64,000 nt of DNA, taken from Gemmataceae bacterium (lineage in GTDB: Bacteria; Planctomycetota; Planctomycetia; Gemmatales; Gemmataceae). The notes under the pieces were generated by a model. It was not told where the DNA came from and did not search any database. It saw nothing but the letters and a program-made list of their open reading frames with translations. The stretch is from positions 21,207-85,206 of the forward strand of contig SHZY01000003.1 in the NCBI GenBank assembly GCA_009692065.1, read 5' to 3'. The first letter of the stretch is position 1. Each line of letters starts with the position of its first letter. Both the position numbers and the translations under genes were made by a program. Positions 45,674 to 55,183 of the stretch are shown in pieces.

Positions 45674-45711
45674 CGTTTAGCGTTCGCAAGACTGCTTGCG
45701 AACGCTAAACG
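45674..45711. repeat. perfect hairpin, CGTTTAGC/GCTAAACG tips
   Basis: 17-base arms with a four-base loop (ACTG). The tip sequence is the same as in the hairpin at 7669-7710. Confidence 0.85.
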
Positions 45712-45782
45712 GGGACTCGAATACCCCCTCACTCTCCATATCCCTCGACGCACTTTCGCCAAACTCCCGCATTCCGCATCAA

Positions 45783-45810
45783 TTAGCCGCGAGGTAACCC
45801 TCGCGGCTAA
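45783..45810. repeat. perfect hairpin, TTAGCC/GGCTAA tips
   Basis: 12-base arms with a four-base loop (TAAC). Confidence 0.8.
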
Positions 45811-45898
45811 ACTATGTCGGCTTTTCCGCCGATAACGAAGGAAGCGGATTTTCCTGTTGTAAGGGCGCGTTGAAACCTGTCGCCGTGGGAAACCAGAG

Positions 45899-48745
45899 AT
45901 GGGCAAGTTGCGTGAGATCGATCGCTGGGGAGTTGGCGCCGTGCTGTTGGCGGTGCTGCTCATCGGCGTCGGCGGCTGCACGCGGATGTTCTACCGCAAG
46001 CAGGCCGATCGCGAGGTGTCCGGCATTCTGCGTGAGAAAGATATCTTCCCCGAGTGGAAGATCGAGCAGATGCACGTCTACGCCGACCCGCGCTCGCGCT
46101 ATGCCGATCCGAGCGATCCCGACCATCCGCCGATGCCGCCGGACGATCCGGCTGCCGATAAACTCTCACCGCACCCCCAGCGGCCCGGCAAGGCGGGCGT
46201 CGGCGAGGCCCGCGGCACCGCGTATCTGGAACTGATCAAAGCTTGGGACGAGCAAAACCGGGCCACGCTCGCGCCCGTGGATGCCAAGGACAAACCGATC
46301 ACGGATATGGCACGCGAGTCGAAACATCCGCTCAAGGATTACTACGACGAACCGCTCAGGTCGCCGCAGGCCGGCTTCATGCTGACGCTGGAGCAGGCAG
46401 TTGAGCTGGGCGTCATCAATAGCCCCCAGTATCAGAGTTTCCGCGAACAGCTTTACCTGGCGGCGCTGCCGGTGACGCAGCAGCGGTTCAGCTACGCTTA
46501 CCAGTGGGCCGCCCTTGCGGATTTCTTCCGTGAGCAGGCCGGCCCGCAAGCGCAGGGCGGGTCGCAGCACAACTGGACCGGCGCCTCGGCGCTCGGCCTC
46601 AACAAGCTCTTCAGCACCGGCGCCCGCTTGAGCGCGGATTTTGCCAACACGACGGTCGTCAACCTCGGCGGACAAGGAACCAGCAGCGTCTCCAGCATCG
46701 GCATCACGCTTGTGCAACCGCTCTTGCAAGGCGGCGGCAAGGCGGTGACCCTGGAGCCCTTGACGCAGGCGGAACGCAATCTCTTCTACTCCATTCGCTC
46801 CTACGCCCGCTTCCGCGAGCAGTACTACGTTTCCGTCGCCATCGGCAGTAATTTGCCCGGCAGCCTGGCCTCGGCATCGGGCACGAGCGCTGCCCCCGGC
46901 ACGTCGTCCGTGCTGGCAGCACTCGGCCTCGCCGCCACAGACGTGTCCGGCGGCGCTACCGGTTACCTGGCCAACCTGTACCGCGAATGCGACATGGCCA
47001 GCGACAAGAAGTTCGTCCACGATCTGGAACGGGCCCTGCGGATCCTCGAAGGCTTTCAGGAGGGGGGGATGTATTCGCCACTCCAGGTCGATCAGGTCCG
47101 CAGCACGTTGCTCCAGGCCCAGAATACCGTCATGACCGACAAGCAACTCTCGACCAACTCCCTCGACCAGTTCAAGCTGGCGCTCGGTCTGCCCGCCAAC
47201 CTGCCCTTGATCCTGGACGACACGCCCGCACGCCCGGTCACGCGCCAGCTGGATCGCTACTATCAGATCATCGACGAGGCGGACGCCGCCTTCAAGCTCG
47301 TCGAAAAACAAGATCAACTACCTGCCGAGAAGATGCGCGACTTCTTGCTCCAGGCCTACACCGACGGCAAACTGAATCCCCTGGTTCAGGGCACTGAGTT
47401 TGCCAAGAAGCTGGAATCGTCCTGGAAAACCTGGGGCAAAATCAAGGTGACCGATGCCGAGATCAAGGCACGTCTGGTAACCCTGGCCGCGGAGCGCCGC
47501 ACGCTGCTGGATCTCAAGACCGACCTGGAACTGAAAAAAGCGACTCTATCGCCCCAGGATGCACTGAAGCTGCGCACTGCCGAATTTGACCTCGATCTCG
47601 GCCGACTCGAACAGCGAGTTCGTCGGTACGAGGAACGGCCATGGGAGAAACTGCCGAATGACGACAAGGAAAAAACAACCAAGGTTGATCGCGACAAGCT
47701 GCTGCGCCAGGAGCAGATCAAGCAATTTCGCCTCGTCACACATGCGGCGGGTTTCATGCTGGTGTGGGCGCGCAACGAACGCTTCGACGAAGTGTACAAG
47801 CTCTGGCCCGCCCCGCCGGCCGCGTATCTCGAAGACCTCGACTTGACGACGGCCGAAATCGAGCAGGCCCAGCAATTGGCCGTGCAGGTCGCCTTGGAAA
47901 ATCGCTGGGACCTCATGAACGCACGCGCCCAGGTCATGGATGCCTGGCGGCAACTGCGCGTCACTGCCAACAACCTCATGGGCGCCCTCACCGTCGGCTA
48001 CAGCCTGCAATCGCAGACGCCGGCGGGCGGCATGCACCCGCTGGCGTTTTCCTCAGCTGCCACCAATCAACTGGTGAGCTTTAACTTCCAGCTCCCGCTC
48101 AATCGCCTGGCGCAGCGGAACGCCTATCGAGCCGCTCTCATCAATTATCAGCAGGCACGCCGAAACCTGATTGTTCTCGAAGACAACGTTGCCGCCCAGA
48201 CACGCTCTGACGTTCGCCAGTTGCAGTTGTTCGCGGCCAACTATCAAACGCAGCGCAAGGTCCTCCAGTCGCTCTACTCTCAGGTGGAAAGCGCCCTGGA
48301 GGTGATCGTGGCGCCGGTCGATCCCGATCAGTTGAAAGGCTCCGCAACCGGCTCCGCCGCAAGCGCCGCGGCCTTGACCAGTCAATACCTTGGCGCCTTG
48401 CAAGGGTTGAACGGCGCCCAGGCCCGGATGTACGGCATCTGGCTGAGCTACCTGGCGACGCGCATGCAGGTTTATCTCGACCTGGAGCGGCTGCCGCTCG
48501 ATTTCCGGGGTGTGTGGACCGAGGAGCTTGGCCGCACGCCGAAAGAGGCGAGCGTGGAACCCCGGCCGGACCGGCGCGTGGCTCAAGCGGAAGATGCTGC
48601 CGATCCACTGGCCATTCCATTGATCTACATCGACCATCCGTTTCAGCGTGCGATCGGGCGCGTGAATTCCGACGGCGCTGCCATTCCAACACGCACGACG
48701 CCGGCGCGGGCGACCTTTGGTGCACCGACGGCGAGCGTGAAATAG
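45899..48745 (+). CDS. TolC-like outer-membrane efflux lipoprotein, extended
   Basis: 948 residues, ATG at 45899 with AGAGATG-type context; roughly twice the length of TolC. The signal sequence ends LLIGVGGC (Cys27), a lipobox suggesting lipidation. After an extended N-terminal domain (about 30-150, charged) the protein has the outer-membrane efflux pattern: LTLEQAVELGVINSPQYQSFREQL near 160, VTLVQPLLQGGGKAVTLEPL near 260 and a second repeat with YSLQSQTPAGGMHPLAFSSA and FQLPLNRLAQRNAYRAALINYQQARR near 735. These two beta-strand/helix repeats are the basis of the trimeric channel. A Lys/Arg-rich insertion (about 520-610) separates the halves. It is followed by an adaptor, ATPase and permease gene set, suggesting a tripartite system. 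Confidence 0.85.
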   Translation: MGKLREIDRWGVGAVLLAVLLIGVGGCTRMFYRKQADREVSGILREKDIFPEWKIEQMHVYADPRSRYADPSDPDHPPMPPDDPAADKLSPHPQRPGKAGVGEARGTAYLELIKAWDEQNRATLAPVDAKDKPITDMARESKHPLKDYYDEPLRSPQAGFMLTLEQAVELGVINSPQYQSFREQLYLAALPVTQQRFSYAYQWAALADFFREQAGPQAQGGSQHNWTGASALGLNKLFSTGARLSADFANTTVVNLGGQGTSSVSSIGITLVQPLLQGGGKAVTLEPLTQAERNLFYSIRSYARFREQYYVSVAIGSNLPGSLASASGTSAAPGTSSVLAALGLAATDVSGGATGYLANLYRECDMASDKKFVHDLERALRILEGFQEGGMYSPLQVDQVRSTLLQAQNTVMTDKQLSTNSLDQFKLALGLPANLPLILDDTPARPVTRQLDRYYQIIDEADAAFKLVEKQDQLPAEKMRDFLLQAYTDGKLNPLVQGTEFAKKLESSWKTWGKIKVTDAEIKARLVTLAAERRTLLDLKTDLELKKATLSPQDALKLRTAEFDLDLGRLEQRVRRYEERPWEKLPNDDKEKTTKVDRDKLLRQEQIKQFRLVTHAAGFMLVWARNERFDEVYKLWPAPPAAYLEDLDLTTAEIEQAQQLAVQVALENRWDLMNARAQVMDAWRQLRVTANNLMGALTVGYSLQSQTPAGGMHPLAFSSAATNQLVSFNFQLPLNRLAQRNAYRAALINYQQARRNLIVLEDNVAAQTRSDVRQLQLFAANYQTQRKVLQSLYSQVESALEVIVAPVDPDQLKGSATGSAASAAALTSQYLGALQGLNGAQARMYGIWLSYLATRMQVYLDLERLPLDFRGVWTEELGRTPKEASVEPRPDRRVAQAEDAADPLAIPLIYIDHPFQRAIGRVNSDGAAIPTRTTPARATFGAPTASVK

Positions 48746-48760
48746 CCGCTGGCGGCTTGT

Positions 48761-49120
48761 TTATTTACGCGGCGGCACAATCGCCAGCCCGTAGTATGCC
48801 TCCTGGTCCGCGTACGGAGCGCTCGGCGGCGGCGGCGCGGACCGGCAACGATAGGTATTGAACTGATACGTCGTCGGGATGCACGGATCCGAGCCAGGCG
48901 GATACTGATCCAGATTCGCCGGTTGGACGTGCGCACGCAGTTGATGCGCCGTCGGCATCCAGTAATGCAGCGGCGAATAGCAACCGTGCGAGCAATCACG
49001 CGACGCCTGCCACCACCAACCCCAGTCACCCAGGTACGGACCCGCCCGCACCGGCCCCGGCGCTAACAGCGCAAACACCACCATCGCAGCCGCCAGCCAA
49101 CGACCGTGCTTGATTGTCAT
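48761..49120 (-). CDS. small secreted protein, hypothetical
   Basis: 119 residues. Signal peptide about 1-26 (basic MTIKHGR, then hydrophobic AAAMVVFALLAPG, cleavage near VRAGPY). The mature part is rich in Trp, Tyr, His and Pro (WGWWWQASRDCSHGCYSPLHYWMP) with four cysteines, at least two likely forming a disulfide, and a short proline-rich stretch (APPPPSAP). I do not recognise the family; similar short Trp/Cys proteins are common in planctomycetes. It is convergent with the TolC-like gene, 15 bases from its stop. Confidence 0.65.
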   Translation of the reverse strand: MTIKHGRWLAAAMVVFALLAPGPVRAGPYLGDWGWWWQASRDCSHGCYSPLHYWMPTAHQLRAHVQPANLDQYPPGSDPCIPTTYQFNTYRCRSAPPPPSAPYADQEAYYGLAIVPPRK

Positions 49121-49395
49121 CTTTCATCCCTCCCCGTCGGCAACGGACGAAACCTTCATCTTCATCGACGCGGTTCTAGCGCGTTCATCAGCGCGTCGCC
49201 GGGCCCGCTGCCTGCTCGCAGGGCGCGATATTTCCGACAGCGACGATCGTGCCGACTTTGCCACGGATAGGAACGACTTCGGCCATGACGGGGCCGCTTT
49301 GCGAAAAAGGGCAAGCTGAAGCAAATTTGCGGGGGTCCCTTGAAATCGGGTATGTTACTCTGACTATTGGCAGCGCGGCGGTGGCGATGAATTAG

Positions 49396-49425
49396 TTGCG
49401 TAAGGGAGAACCTCGCCCTTATAAT
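49396..49425 (+). promoter_or_regulatory. candidate sigma70 promoter of the adaptor-ABC operon
   Basis: TTGCGT (49396-49401), 18-base spacer, TATAAT (49420-49425, perfect -10). The predicted start is near 49432, giving a 130-base 5' UTR that contains the 49476-49527 hairpin. Confidence 0.45.
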
Positions 49426-49475
49426 ACTTATTAGGGAACGCCCCGTCCGAAACCTGCCCACGCGCTCGTCTGTCG

Positions 49476-49527
49476 GAGCCTGAAGCGTAAGCGAAGACTC
49501 ACTCTACTTCGCTTACGCTTCAGGCTC
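49476..49527. repeat. perfect hairpin before the adaptor gene
   Basis: Arms GAGCCTGAAGCGTAAGCGAAG-type (49476-49496) and its complement (49507-49527), 21 bases, ten-base loop. It lies about 30 bases before the start codon of the adaptor gene and within the presumed 5' UTR. Confidence 0.85.
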
Positions 49528-49559
49528 GGAATCCATGCCAGCTCGAGGAGTCTGAAGCA

Positions 49560-51566
49560 ATGAACTCACCACAAGTTGCGGCCGACAATGCAGCCAATGG
49601 CAACGGCGAACACACGCCCGTGGCAAGGCCTCCCGAAGCCGAGTCGGGCGTGCTGCGCAAAAATACACTCTACCTCTGGTTTGGCGGTTTCCTCGGGCTT
49701 GCGATCGTCGCCATTGGCATCTTGTTGTTCACGTCGCGGTACATCATGGCCTCGCCGTACACCGGCCCGACGTTCACGGCCAAGAAGCAGAAGCTGCAAG
49801 TAACTATCGTCGAACGCGGCTCCCTGGAATCGGCGGAAAACAGCGATATCATCGTGCGCGTCAAGGCAGGCGCCAAGGGAAGCACCAACGCGTCCATCAT
49901 CAAGTGGGTCGTCGAGGACGGCAGCAAGGTCAAGGCCGGCGACCGCATCATCGAGCTCGACGACTCCGGCTTCCAGGACACGCTCAAGACGCAAAAGAAT
50001 ACCGTGAATGCCAAGAATTCTGAATGGATTCAGGCACGCAACGAACTGGAGATCCAGGGCATCCAGAACCAGAGCGATATCAAGACGGCGGAAGTCAAGC
50101 TGATCCAGGCCGATCTGGAATTGAAAAGCTATGCCGGCTACCTGGCCGCCGCCAAGATGGTCGTGATTGAATCCCAGGATGAGATCCGCGCCTACCTGAA
50201 GGGCCAATTCGAGAAGGACGTTCGCGCGGAATCCGCCCAATTCGGCGCGCGCTTTACCTGCGCCTACTTGCAAGAAGTCAGCGACCTCGAAGGCAAGATC
50301 GAAAACGCACGCTCCGATCGCGAGTCGTGGCTCGATCGCGCTGCCTGGTCGCAGCGCATGGTGAAGAAGGGGCTCTATAGCGCCAGCCAGTCCGATGCGG
50401 ATCTGTCGCGCCTTGCCAGCATGGAAATCACGCTGCGCATGGCCGAAGGCAGCCTCGACATTTATCGCAAATTCAACCTGGAACTGAAAGTCACGACGAA
50501 ATGGAGCGACGTCAAGGAAGCCGAACGCAACGTGAAAAAAACCAAGAAGCAAGCCGAGGCAAAGATGGAGCAAAAGCGCGCCGACGAGACTGCCAAGAAG
50601 GCCATCTTCGAGCAAGAAACCGATCGCTTGCGCGACATGGAAAAAGACGAGAAGTTCTACAAGGTGGATTCGCCACAGGATGGCATGGTCGTTTACTACA
50701 TCCCCGAGCAAGCACGGTTTGGCGGCGGCAGCCAGACGGCAACTGTCGCCCAGGGGGAACCCGTGCGTGAAGGCCAGAAAATAATGCGCATTCCCAACCT
50801 CCGCAAGATGATGGTGAATGCCCGCGTCCACGAGGCGATGATTCGCAAGGTAGAGCCGGAGAAAGCCGTGTCTACCCACTTCGGCGAAGTCCTGCGCTTT
50901 AGATCCACCTTCGGACACCAAGATCCACTCGCGATTGCTTCGTACTACACAGGCTTCGAAGCGATTCGCGACAGAGACAGAGAAAAAGAATTGTTCAAGG
51001 GCCGAGAGGTGGAGGTCCTCGAGTATGGGCAGAAAGCGCTGATCCGAGTCGAGGCTCGCCCCGGCAAACAATACCACGGGCATGTTAAATCCAAAGCGAC
51101 CGTTGCGTCCCAGGCCGATTTTCTTTCTTCCGATGTCAAAGTCTATCAGACCATGGTTTCCATCGACGACCTGGAGTCTGACGTCGTCCTCAATCCAGGC
51201 ATGAGCGCTGAAGTGACCATTCTCGCCAACGAGACCGACAAGCCGGTCCTCGTCATTCCGATTCAATCGGTCGTCGGCAACGTTTCCAAGGGCGCCAATC
51301 GCAAATGTTTTGTCCTCGACGCCAATGGCTATCCGCAGGAGCGCGAGATCGTCATCGGCCTGAGCAGCGACAAGATGGCGGAAGTGACCTCGGGCATTGC
51401 CGAAGGCGAGAAAGTTGTCCTCAGTCCGCGTTCCTTGCTCCCCGACAAGACCGACCTGAAGCCCGGCATCCCTGGCGCTCGCCGCGGCGCTGAGGTGGAC
51501 GATGACGGTGGCAAGAAGGGCGCCGGCAAGGGCGGCAAAGGCCAGGACGCCCGGCCCAAGAAATAG
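49560..51566 (+). CDS. membrane-fusion adaptor protein (HlyD/MacA-like)
   Basis: 668 residues, longer than MacA (about 370). One transmembrane helix (about 37-60, LYLWFGGFLGLAIVAIGILLF), then the biotinyl-lipoyl-like half motif (GSLESAENSDIIVRVKAG near 87; SKVKAGDRIIELDD near 122). A very long coiled coil (about 140-355, Lys/Glu/Arg-rich) follows, with the second lipoyl half near 360-380 (FYKVDSPQDGMVVYYIPE). The C-terminal part contains beta-barrel segments (NPGMSAEVTILANETDKPVLVIPIQSV near 545). The tail is Gly/Lys-rich. It would bridge the inner-membrane ABC transporter to the TolC-like channel. First gene of the operon; next gene at 51647. Confidence 0.88.
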   Translation: MNSPQVAADNAANGNGEHTPVARPPEAESGVLRKNTLYLWFGGFLGLAIVAIGILLFTSRYIMASPYTGPTFTAKKQKLQVTIVERGSLESAENSDIIVRVKAGAKGSTNASIIKWVVEDGSKVKAGDRIIELDDSGFQDTLKTQKNTVNAKNSEWIQARNELEIQGIQNQSDIKTAEVKLIQADLELKSYAGYLAAAKMVVIESQDEIRAYLKGQFEKDVRAESAQFGARFTCAYLQEVSDLEGKIENARSDRESWLDRAAWSQRMVKKGLYSASQSDADLSRLASMEITLRMAEGSLDIYRKFNLELKVTTKWSDVKEAERNVKKTKKQAEAKMEQKRADETAKKAIFEQETDRLRDMEKDEKFYKVDSPQDGMVVYYIPEQARFGGGSQTATVAQGEPVREGQKIMRIPNLRKMMVNARVHEAMIRKVEPEKAVSTHFGEVLRFRSTFGHQDPLAIASYYTGFEAIRDRDREKELFKGREVEVLEYGQKALIRVEARPGKQYHGHVKSKATVASQADFLSSDVKVYQTMVSIDDLESDVVLNPGMSAEVTILANETDKPVLVIPIQSVVGNVSKGANRKCFVLDANGYPQEREIVIGLSSDKMAEVTSGIAEGEKVVLSPRSLLPDKTDLKPGIPGARRGAEVDDDGGKKGAGKGGKGQDARPKK

Positions 51567-51612
51567 ACAAGGAGACAAAAAACCGACGACTCAGTGCTTG
51601 TCTCCTTGTCTA
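51564..51612. repeat. hairpin overlapping the adaptor stop codon
   Basis: Perfect 15-base arms TAGACAAGGAGACAA (51564-51578) and its complement (51598-51612). The left arm begins with the TAG stop codon of the adaptor gene. Confidence 0.8.
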
Positions 51613-51646
51613 CCTCTGTCCCTGATTCGTGTGAGCACGAAACACC

Positions 51647-52411
51647 ATGCCTCCCGCTGTCCGCATCGAAAACCTGACGAAACATTACTTCCTCGAGTCG
51701 GTCGCCGTGCGCGCCTTGCGCGGCGTCACTCTCACAGTCAATCACGGCGAATTTGTCGCGATCATGGGGCCCTCCGGCTCAGGCAAATCGACCCTCCTCA
51801 ATCTGCTCGGCTGCCTCGACCGGCCCACCAGCGGCAGGTACATTCTCGGTGACGATGATGTCTCGCGAATGAACGATGATCGTCTCTCCGAGATCCGCAG
51901 TCGCTACCTCGGCTTCATCTTCCAATCGTACAACCTGCTGCCGCAATACACGGTTGTCGAGAACATCGAGATTCCGCTCCTATACCAGGGTTGCCGCATC
52001 AACGAGAAGACGCGCAGCCGCTGCATTCAACTCGCCGATCTGGTCGGCCTGGCTGATCGCCTGGAGCACCGCCCGATGCAGCTCTCCGGCGGCCAGCAGC
52101 AGCGCGTCGCCATTGCCCGCGCCCTTGTCAATGATCCGCACGTGATCCTGGCCGATGAACCGACCGGCAACCTCGATTCCAAGACTAGCGACGAGATCAT
52201 GCAGATGCTTATTCGGCTCAACGCGGCCGGCAAGACGATCATCATGGTGACGCACGAGAACGACATCGCGGCCTGGGCGAAACGCGTCATCCGTATGCGC
52301 GACGGCGTCATCGAGGCTGATGAGCCCAACGCACAGCCGCGCACCGCCCAGGAGGTGTCGTCCGCTTTTGTTTCGACCTTGAATTCACTGATGTCGGCGT
52401 CAATGAGATAG
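51647..52411 (+). CDS. ABC transporter ATP-binding protein (MacB/LolD type)
   Basis: 254 residues, ATG at 51647. Nucleotide-binding domain: Walker [13 protein letters not shown] near residue 41, Q-loop in [21 protein letters not shown] near 90, ABC signature [16 protein letters not shown] near 145-160, Walker [13 protein letters not shown] near 168, H-loop MVTHEND near 202. The spacing and FQSYNLLP form are those of MacB, LolD and FtsE. A short acidic tail follows ([16 protein letters not shown]). It is co-transcribed with the adaptor before it and the permease after it (11 bases). Confidence 0.95.
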   Translation: MPPAVRIENLTKHYFLESVAVRALRGVTLTVNHGEFVAIMGPSGSGKSTLLNLLGCLDRPTSGRYILGDDDVSRMNDDRLSEIRSRYLGFIFQSYNLLPQYTVVENIEIPLLYQGCRINEKTRSRCIQLADLVGLADRLEHRPMQLSGGQQQRVAIARALVNDPHVILADEPTGNLDSKTSDEIMQMLIRLNAAGKTIIMVTHENDIAAWAKRVIRMRDGVIEADEPNAQPRTAQEVSSAFVSTLNSLMSASMR

Positions 52412-52422
52412 CGAGCCTCGCC

Positions 52423-53739
52423 ATGGAAAAACATCTCCTGTTGTGGGATAAGTCGCGGCGCAGCTTTGTGCTCGCGCTGCGCAGCCTCTGGTTGCACAAG
52501 CTGCGCTCGTTCCTGTCGGTGCTGGGCATCATCATCGGCACCGTGTCCGTCATCACGCTAATGGCATTCGGTGAAGGCAATATGCACGACGCGCTTGAGG
52601 ACATCAAACGCCAGGGCGCGACCAACCTCATCGTGCGCAGCGTCAAGCCGAGCGACGACGCCACCAACCAGCGCCGCACCATGACACTGAACTACGGCCT
52701 GACCTATGCGGACTACGATCAATTCCTGGTGCTCGACTCGATCGTCAGCAGCGTCCCCATGCGATACTTCCCGCAGGAAATCCGCAACCTGCACCGCATG
52801 TTCAACGGGCGCGTCGTCGGCACCACGCCAGGCTATCAGAACGTCAATCGCATTGACCTGGTCGAAGGCCGCTTCCTGATGGATAGCGATGAGATCGACG
52901 AGCCCGGCGACGACAACGAATTACGCAACGTCGTGGTCCTGGGCTCCGATGTTGCCGAGGCGTTGTTCCCGTTTCAGACCGCCGTCGGCAAGAGCGTCGT
53001 CCTGAACAAGCACCAGTTCGTTGTCGTCGGCGTCCTCAAGGATCGTTCCTCGTTGACCACGGGCGGCCTTTCCGAGGATTTCAACAGCGACGTCTACATC
53101 CCGCTGAGCACCTGCCGGGGACGCTATGGCGAAAAGATCTTCATTCGCCAATCAGGGTCGCGCTCGGGCGAACAAGTGGAACTCCATCAAGTCACCGTGA
53201 CGATCTCCGACATGAGCAAGGTGCGCGACGCCGGCAAGGTCATCACGGATCAGCTCGAACGCAGCCACTTCAAGAAGGATTGGAGCGTAACCGTCCCGCT
53301 CGACCGACTTGAGGAAGCCGAGCGTGCCCGCAACCGCGGCCTGGTTCTCCTATTCTTTATCGCCATGATCTCGTTAACGGTGGGCGGCATCGGCATCATG
53401 AACATCATGCTCGCCACCGTGACCGAGCGCACCCGCGAGATCGGCATCCGCCGTGCGCTCGGCGCCAAGCGTTCCGACATTACGCTGCAATTTCTTATCG
53501 AGGCCACGGTGCAGACCTCGGTCGGCGGGATCCTCGGCACCATCGTCGGCATCGGGCTGGTTTTCGTCCTGCCGTGGGCCAGCGCACTGTTACTTAGTAT
53601 GCACCTGCCCGCTCACCTCAAATGGCAGCCGGTTGCTTTGTCGATTAGCGTCGCCTGTTTCGTCGGCGTCGTCTTCGGCCTCTATCCGGCCTTCCGCGCG
53701 TCGCGGCTCGACCCGATTGAAGCGCTGCGGCATGATTAA
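52423..53739 (+). CDS. MacB-like ABC permease (FtsX/MacB_PCD)
   Basis: 438 residues, ATG at 52423. Four transmembrane helices: about 25-45 ([20 protein letters not shown]), then after a periplasmic domain of about 260 residues (MacB_PCD core) three near 310-330, 360-385 and 405-430. The conserved Gly-rich [46 protein letters not shown] (position about 305-350) is the FtsX family core. It lacks the fused ATPase of MacB, which is encoded as a separate gene before it. It probably exports peptides or lipoproteins or relays mechanical force for the TolC-like channel. Substrate unknown. Confidence 0.93.
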   Translation: MEKHLLLWDKSRRSFVLALRSLWLHKLRSFLSVLGIIIGTVSVITLMAFGEGNMHDALEDIKRQGATNLIVRSVKPSDDATNQRRTMTLNYGLTYADYDQFLVLDSIVSSVPMRYFPQEIRNLHRMFNGRVVGTTPGYQNVNRIDLVEGRFLMDSDEIDEPGDDNELRNVVVLGSDVAEALFPFQTAVGKSVVLNKHQFVVVGVLKDRSSLTTGGLSEDFNSDVYIPLSTCRGRYGEKIFIRQSGSRSGEQVELHQVTVTISDMSKVRDAGKVITDQLERSHFKKDWSVTVPLDRLEEAERARNRGLVLLFFIAMISLTVGGIGIMNIMLATVTERTREIGIRRALGAKRSDITLQFLIEATVQTSVGGILGTIVGIGLVFVLPWASALLLSMHLPAHLKWQPVALSISVACFVGVVFGLYPAFRASRLDPIEALRHD

Positions 53740-53765
53740 GAGTGGCGGGATTTGATTTGCCCATA

Positions 53766-53818
53766 TAGCCCGCCGTTTACGGCGGGTATACTGCAGACCC
53801 GCCGTAAACGGCGGGCTA
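53766..53818. repeat. nested hairpin, TAGCCCGCCGTTTACGGCGG family, copy 1
   Basis: Perfect 22-base arms (53766-53787, 53797-53818), nine-base loop. Each arm is itself a small palindrome (CCCGCCG/CGGCGGG). A second copy lies at 55896-55944. Confidence 0.9.
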
Positions 53819-53841
53819 ACTATCGAATGAATTGCTGATAC

Positions 53842-54972
53842 TCAACGCTGCTCGGCCGCCGTTCGCAAGGCGCGTTGCTGCAAATAGTAGCGTGCGTTCT
53901 GGCGAACGGTGTCGCTAGGATCGCTGTCGGCAATTTCGCGTAAACGCTCGATGAGATCGACTTGGGGATAGTCTCCCGCCGCACGCACCGCGGCCGCCCG
54001 GACTTCCGCTGCGGGGTCCTGGCTCAAGCGTCTGAGCCATTCGGAGAGATTCAACTCCGGCATCTGATGCAGAACATTCAAGACTCGCCGGCGCGTGGCC
54101 GGGTTCTTGTCGCCGATCATCCGCGCCACACGCAGGTCGTCATCGTTGAGCCCGCGTTTGCGCAACGCGATCTGGCAAAGGTATTGCACCTCGGGATCGT
54201 CGTCGTGCAAGAGCGGCAAGAACTGCTCCTCGCGGACGTAATCGCTCTCTGCGGCGAGGGCAAGCAGCGCGGCCCGGCGCACCGCCGGGGCTTCATCGCG
54301 CAAGAGTGGCACGGCGAGCGCGATCAGATCCTGATTCTTCCGCATCGGCTCGCGCAGCAAGAGTTGCAGTGCGGCGACGCGTGTGCCGGCAACGCTGTCC
54401 TTCAGCCCGCGCTCGGCCATGCCGCGGCAGACATCGACCCACTGGCCGGGCTGCACGCAATCGATCAACTCCGCGGCCAATTGAAGCGACACGCCGCGCA
54501 GATCGTCCCTCTTCTCAGCGGCCGTCAAGACCTCGCTGATCGTTTTGGTAAACTGCGGCGGCAGCGGCTTCGGGCCGTCTTGCTGCAAGATGGCAGTCAA
54601 AACCAGCATGACCTTCTCGCGCCCGGCCGGGCTGAATTCCTCGAACTGGACGTGAAGCGATTCCACCACCTGCTGCATACGCGGGTCGGCGGCGCTCCAA
54701 TCCTTGATAATCAAGAAGAGGGCGTGCTGCATGTTCGCGCAGACCATGGCGTCGGCGTCCTGCAATTTTTCCATGACGCGGGGCAGGGCAGCCTCCTTCA
54801 GGGCTGCGACCTTCTTGGCGCAACTTTCGCGATCCTCCTGGCAAGCGTAGGACAATTGCCGCACATGATACCAGGCCAGCACCTGCTCTCGTTGCCAATA
54901 GGCAAGCCCGGCAAACCCGGCAAGCAGAAGCAGGACAAGCCCAATCTTCTTTCCGGTCAACGAAGTTTTCAT
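53842..54972 (-). CDS. HEAT-repeat protein, membrane-anchored
   Basis: 376 residues from the ATG at 54972 (AGGGAAG upstream; a GTG at 54993 would add seven residues). One N-terminal helix (KKIGLVLLLLAGFAGLAYW, about 8-26) serves as membrane anchor or uncleaved signal. The rest is helical: HEAT/Armadillo-like repeats including EAALPRVMEKLQDADAMV, VPLLRDEAPAVRRAALLALA, LLHDDDPEVQYLCQIAL and RLSQDPAAEVRAAAVRAAGDY. Such solenoids bind proteins or nucleic acid. It is divergent from the neighbouring secreted gene, and the pair lies between two copies of the same hairpin. Confidence 0.8.
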   Translation of the reverse strand: MKTSLTGKKIGLVLLLLAGFAGLAYWQREQVLAWYHVRQLSYACQEDRESCAKKVAALKEAALPRVMEKLQDADAMVCANMQHALFLIIKDWSAADPRMQQVVESLHVQFEEFSPAGREKVMLVLTAILQQDGPKPLPPQFTKTISEVLTAAEKRDDLRGVSLQLAAELIDCVQPGQWVDVCRGMAERGLKDSVAGTRVAALQLLLREPMRKNQDLIALAVPLLRDEAPAVRRAALLALAAESDYVREEQFLPLLHDDDPEVQYLCQIALRKRGLNDDDLRVARMIGDKNPATRRRVLNVLHQMPELNLSEWLRRLSQDPAAEVRAAAVRAAGDYPQVDLIERLREIADSDPSDTVRQNARYYLQQRALRTAAEQR

Positions 54973-55183
54973 GATCCGCTTCCCTTTGGCCACCTGAAAT
55001 CTTGCTGCGGACTATAGGCAAATCCGCCTTGCGCGAGCAAGGCCAATCCCTGAAACCTTGACGCGCGCCGAGAAGGCGACTGGTCAACGCAAAGCGGGAA
55101 AACCGAAAAATCGTTCATGTCCCTTCCGTCGGCATTCGATGAAAAGAGGGAAGATTCTTCCTCTCTTGCCTTGAGGTGCGTGC

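Larger units (their letters stand above)
45665..45898. other. intergenic region with two perfect hairpins
   Basis: 234 bases between the GspK-like gene and the TolC-like gene. Hairpin A: 17-base perfect arms 45674-45690 and 45695-45711 (CGTTTAGCGTTCGCAAG). Hairpin B: 12-base perfect arms 45783-45794 and 45799-45810 (TTAGCCGCGAGG). The TolC-like gene's promoter may lie in between; none is convincing. Confidence 0.7.
49121..49559. other. intergenic region upstream of the export operon
   Basis: 439 bases between divergent starts. It holds a candidate promoter for the plus-strand operon at 49396-49425 and a perfect 21-base-arm hairpin at 49476-49527 in the predicted 5' UTR. No open frame with coding character is seen. 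Confidence 0.5.

Noticed and set aside
49566..51578. 670-codon open frame on the minus strand
   Set aside because: It is the antisense of the adaptor gene, whose domains, ribosome binding site and operon context are clear. Long antisense frames are common in GC-rich DNA.
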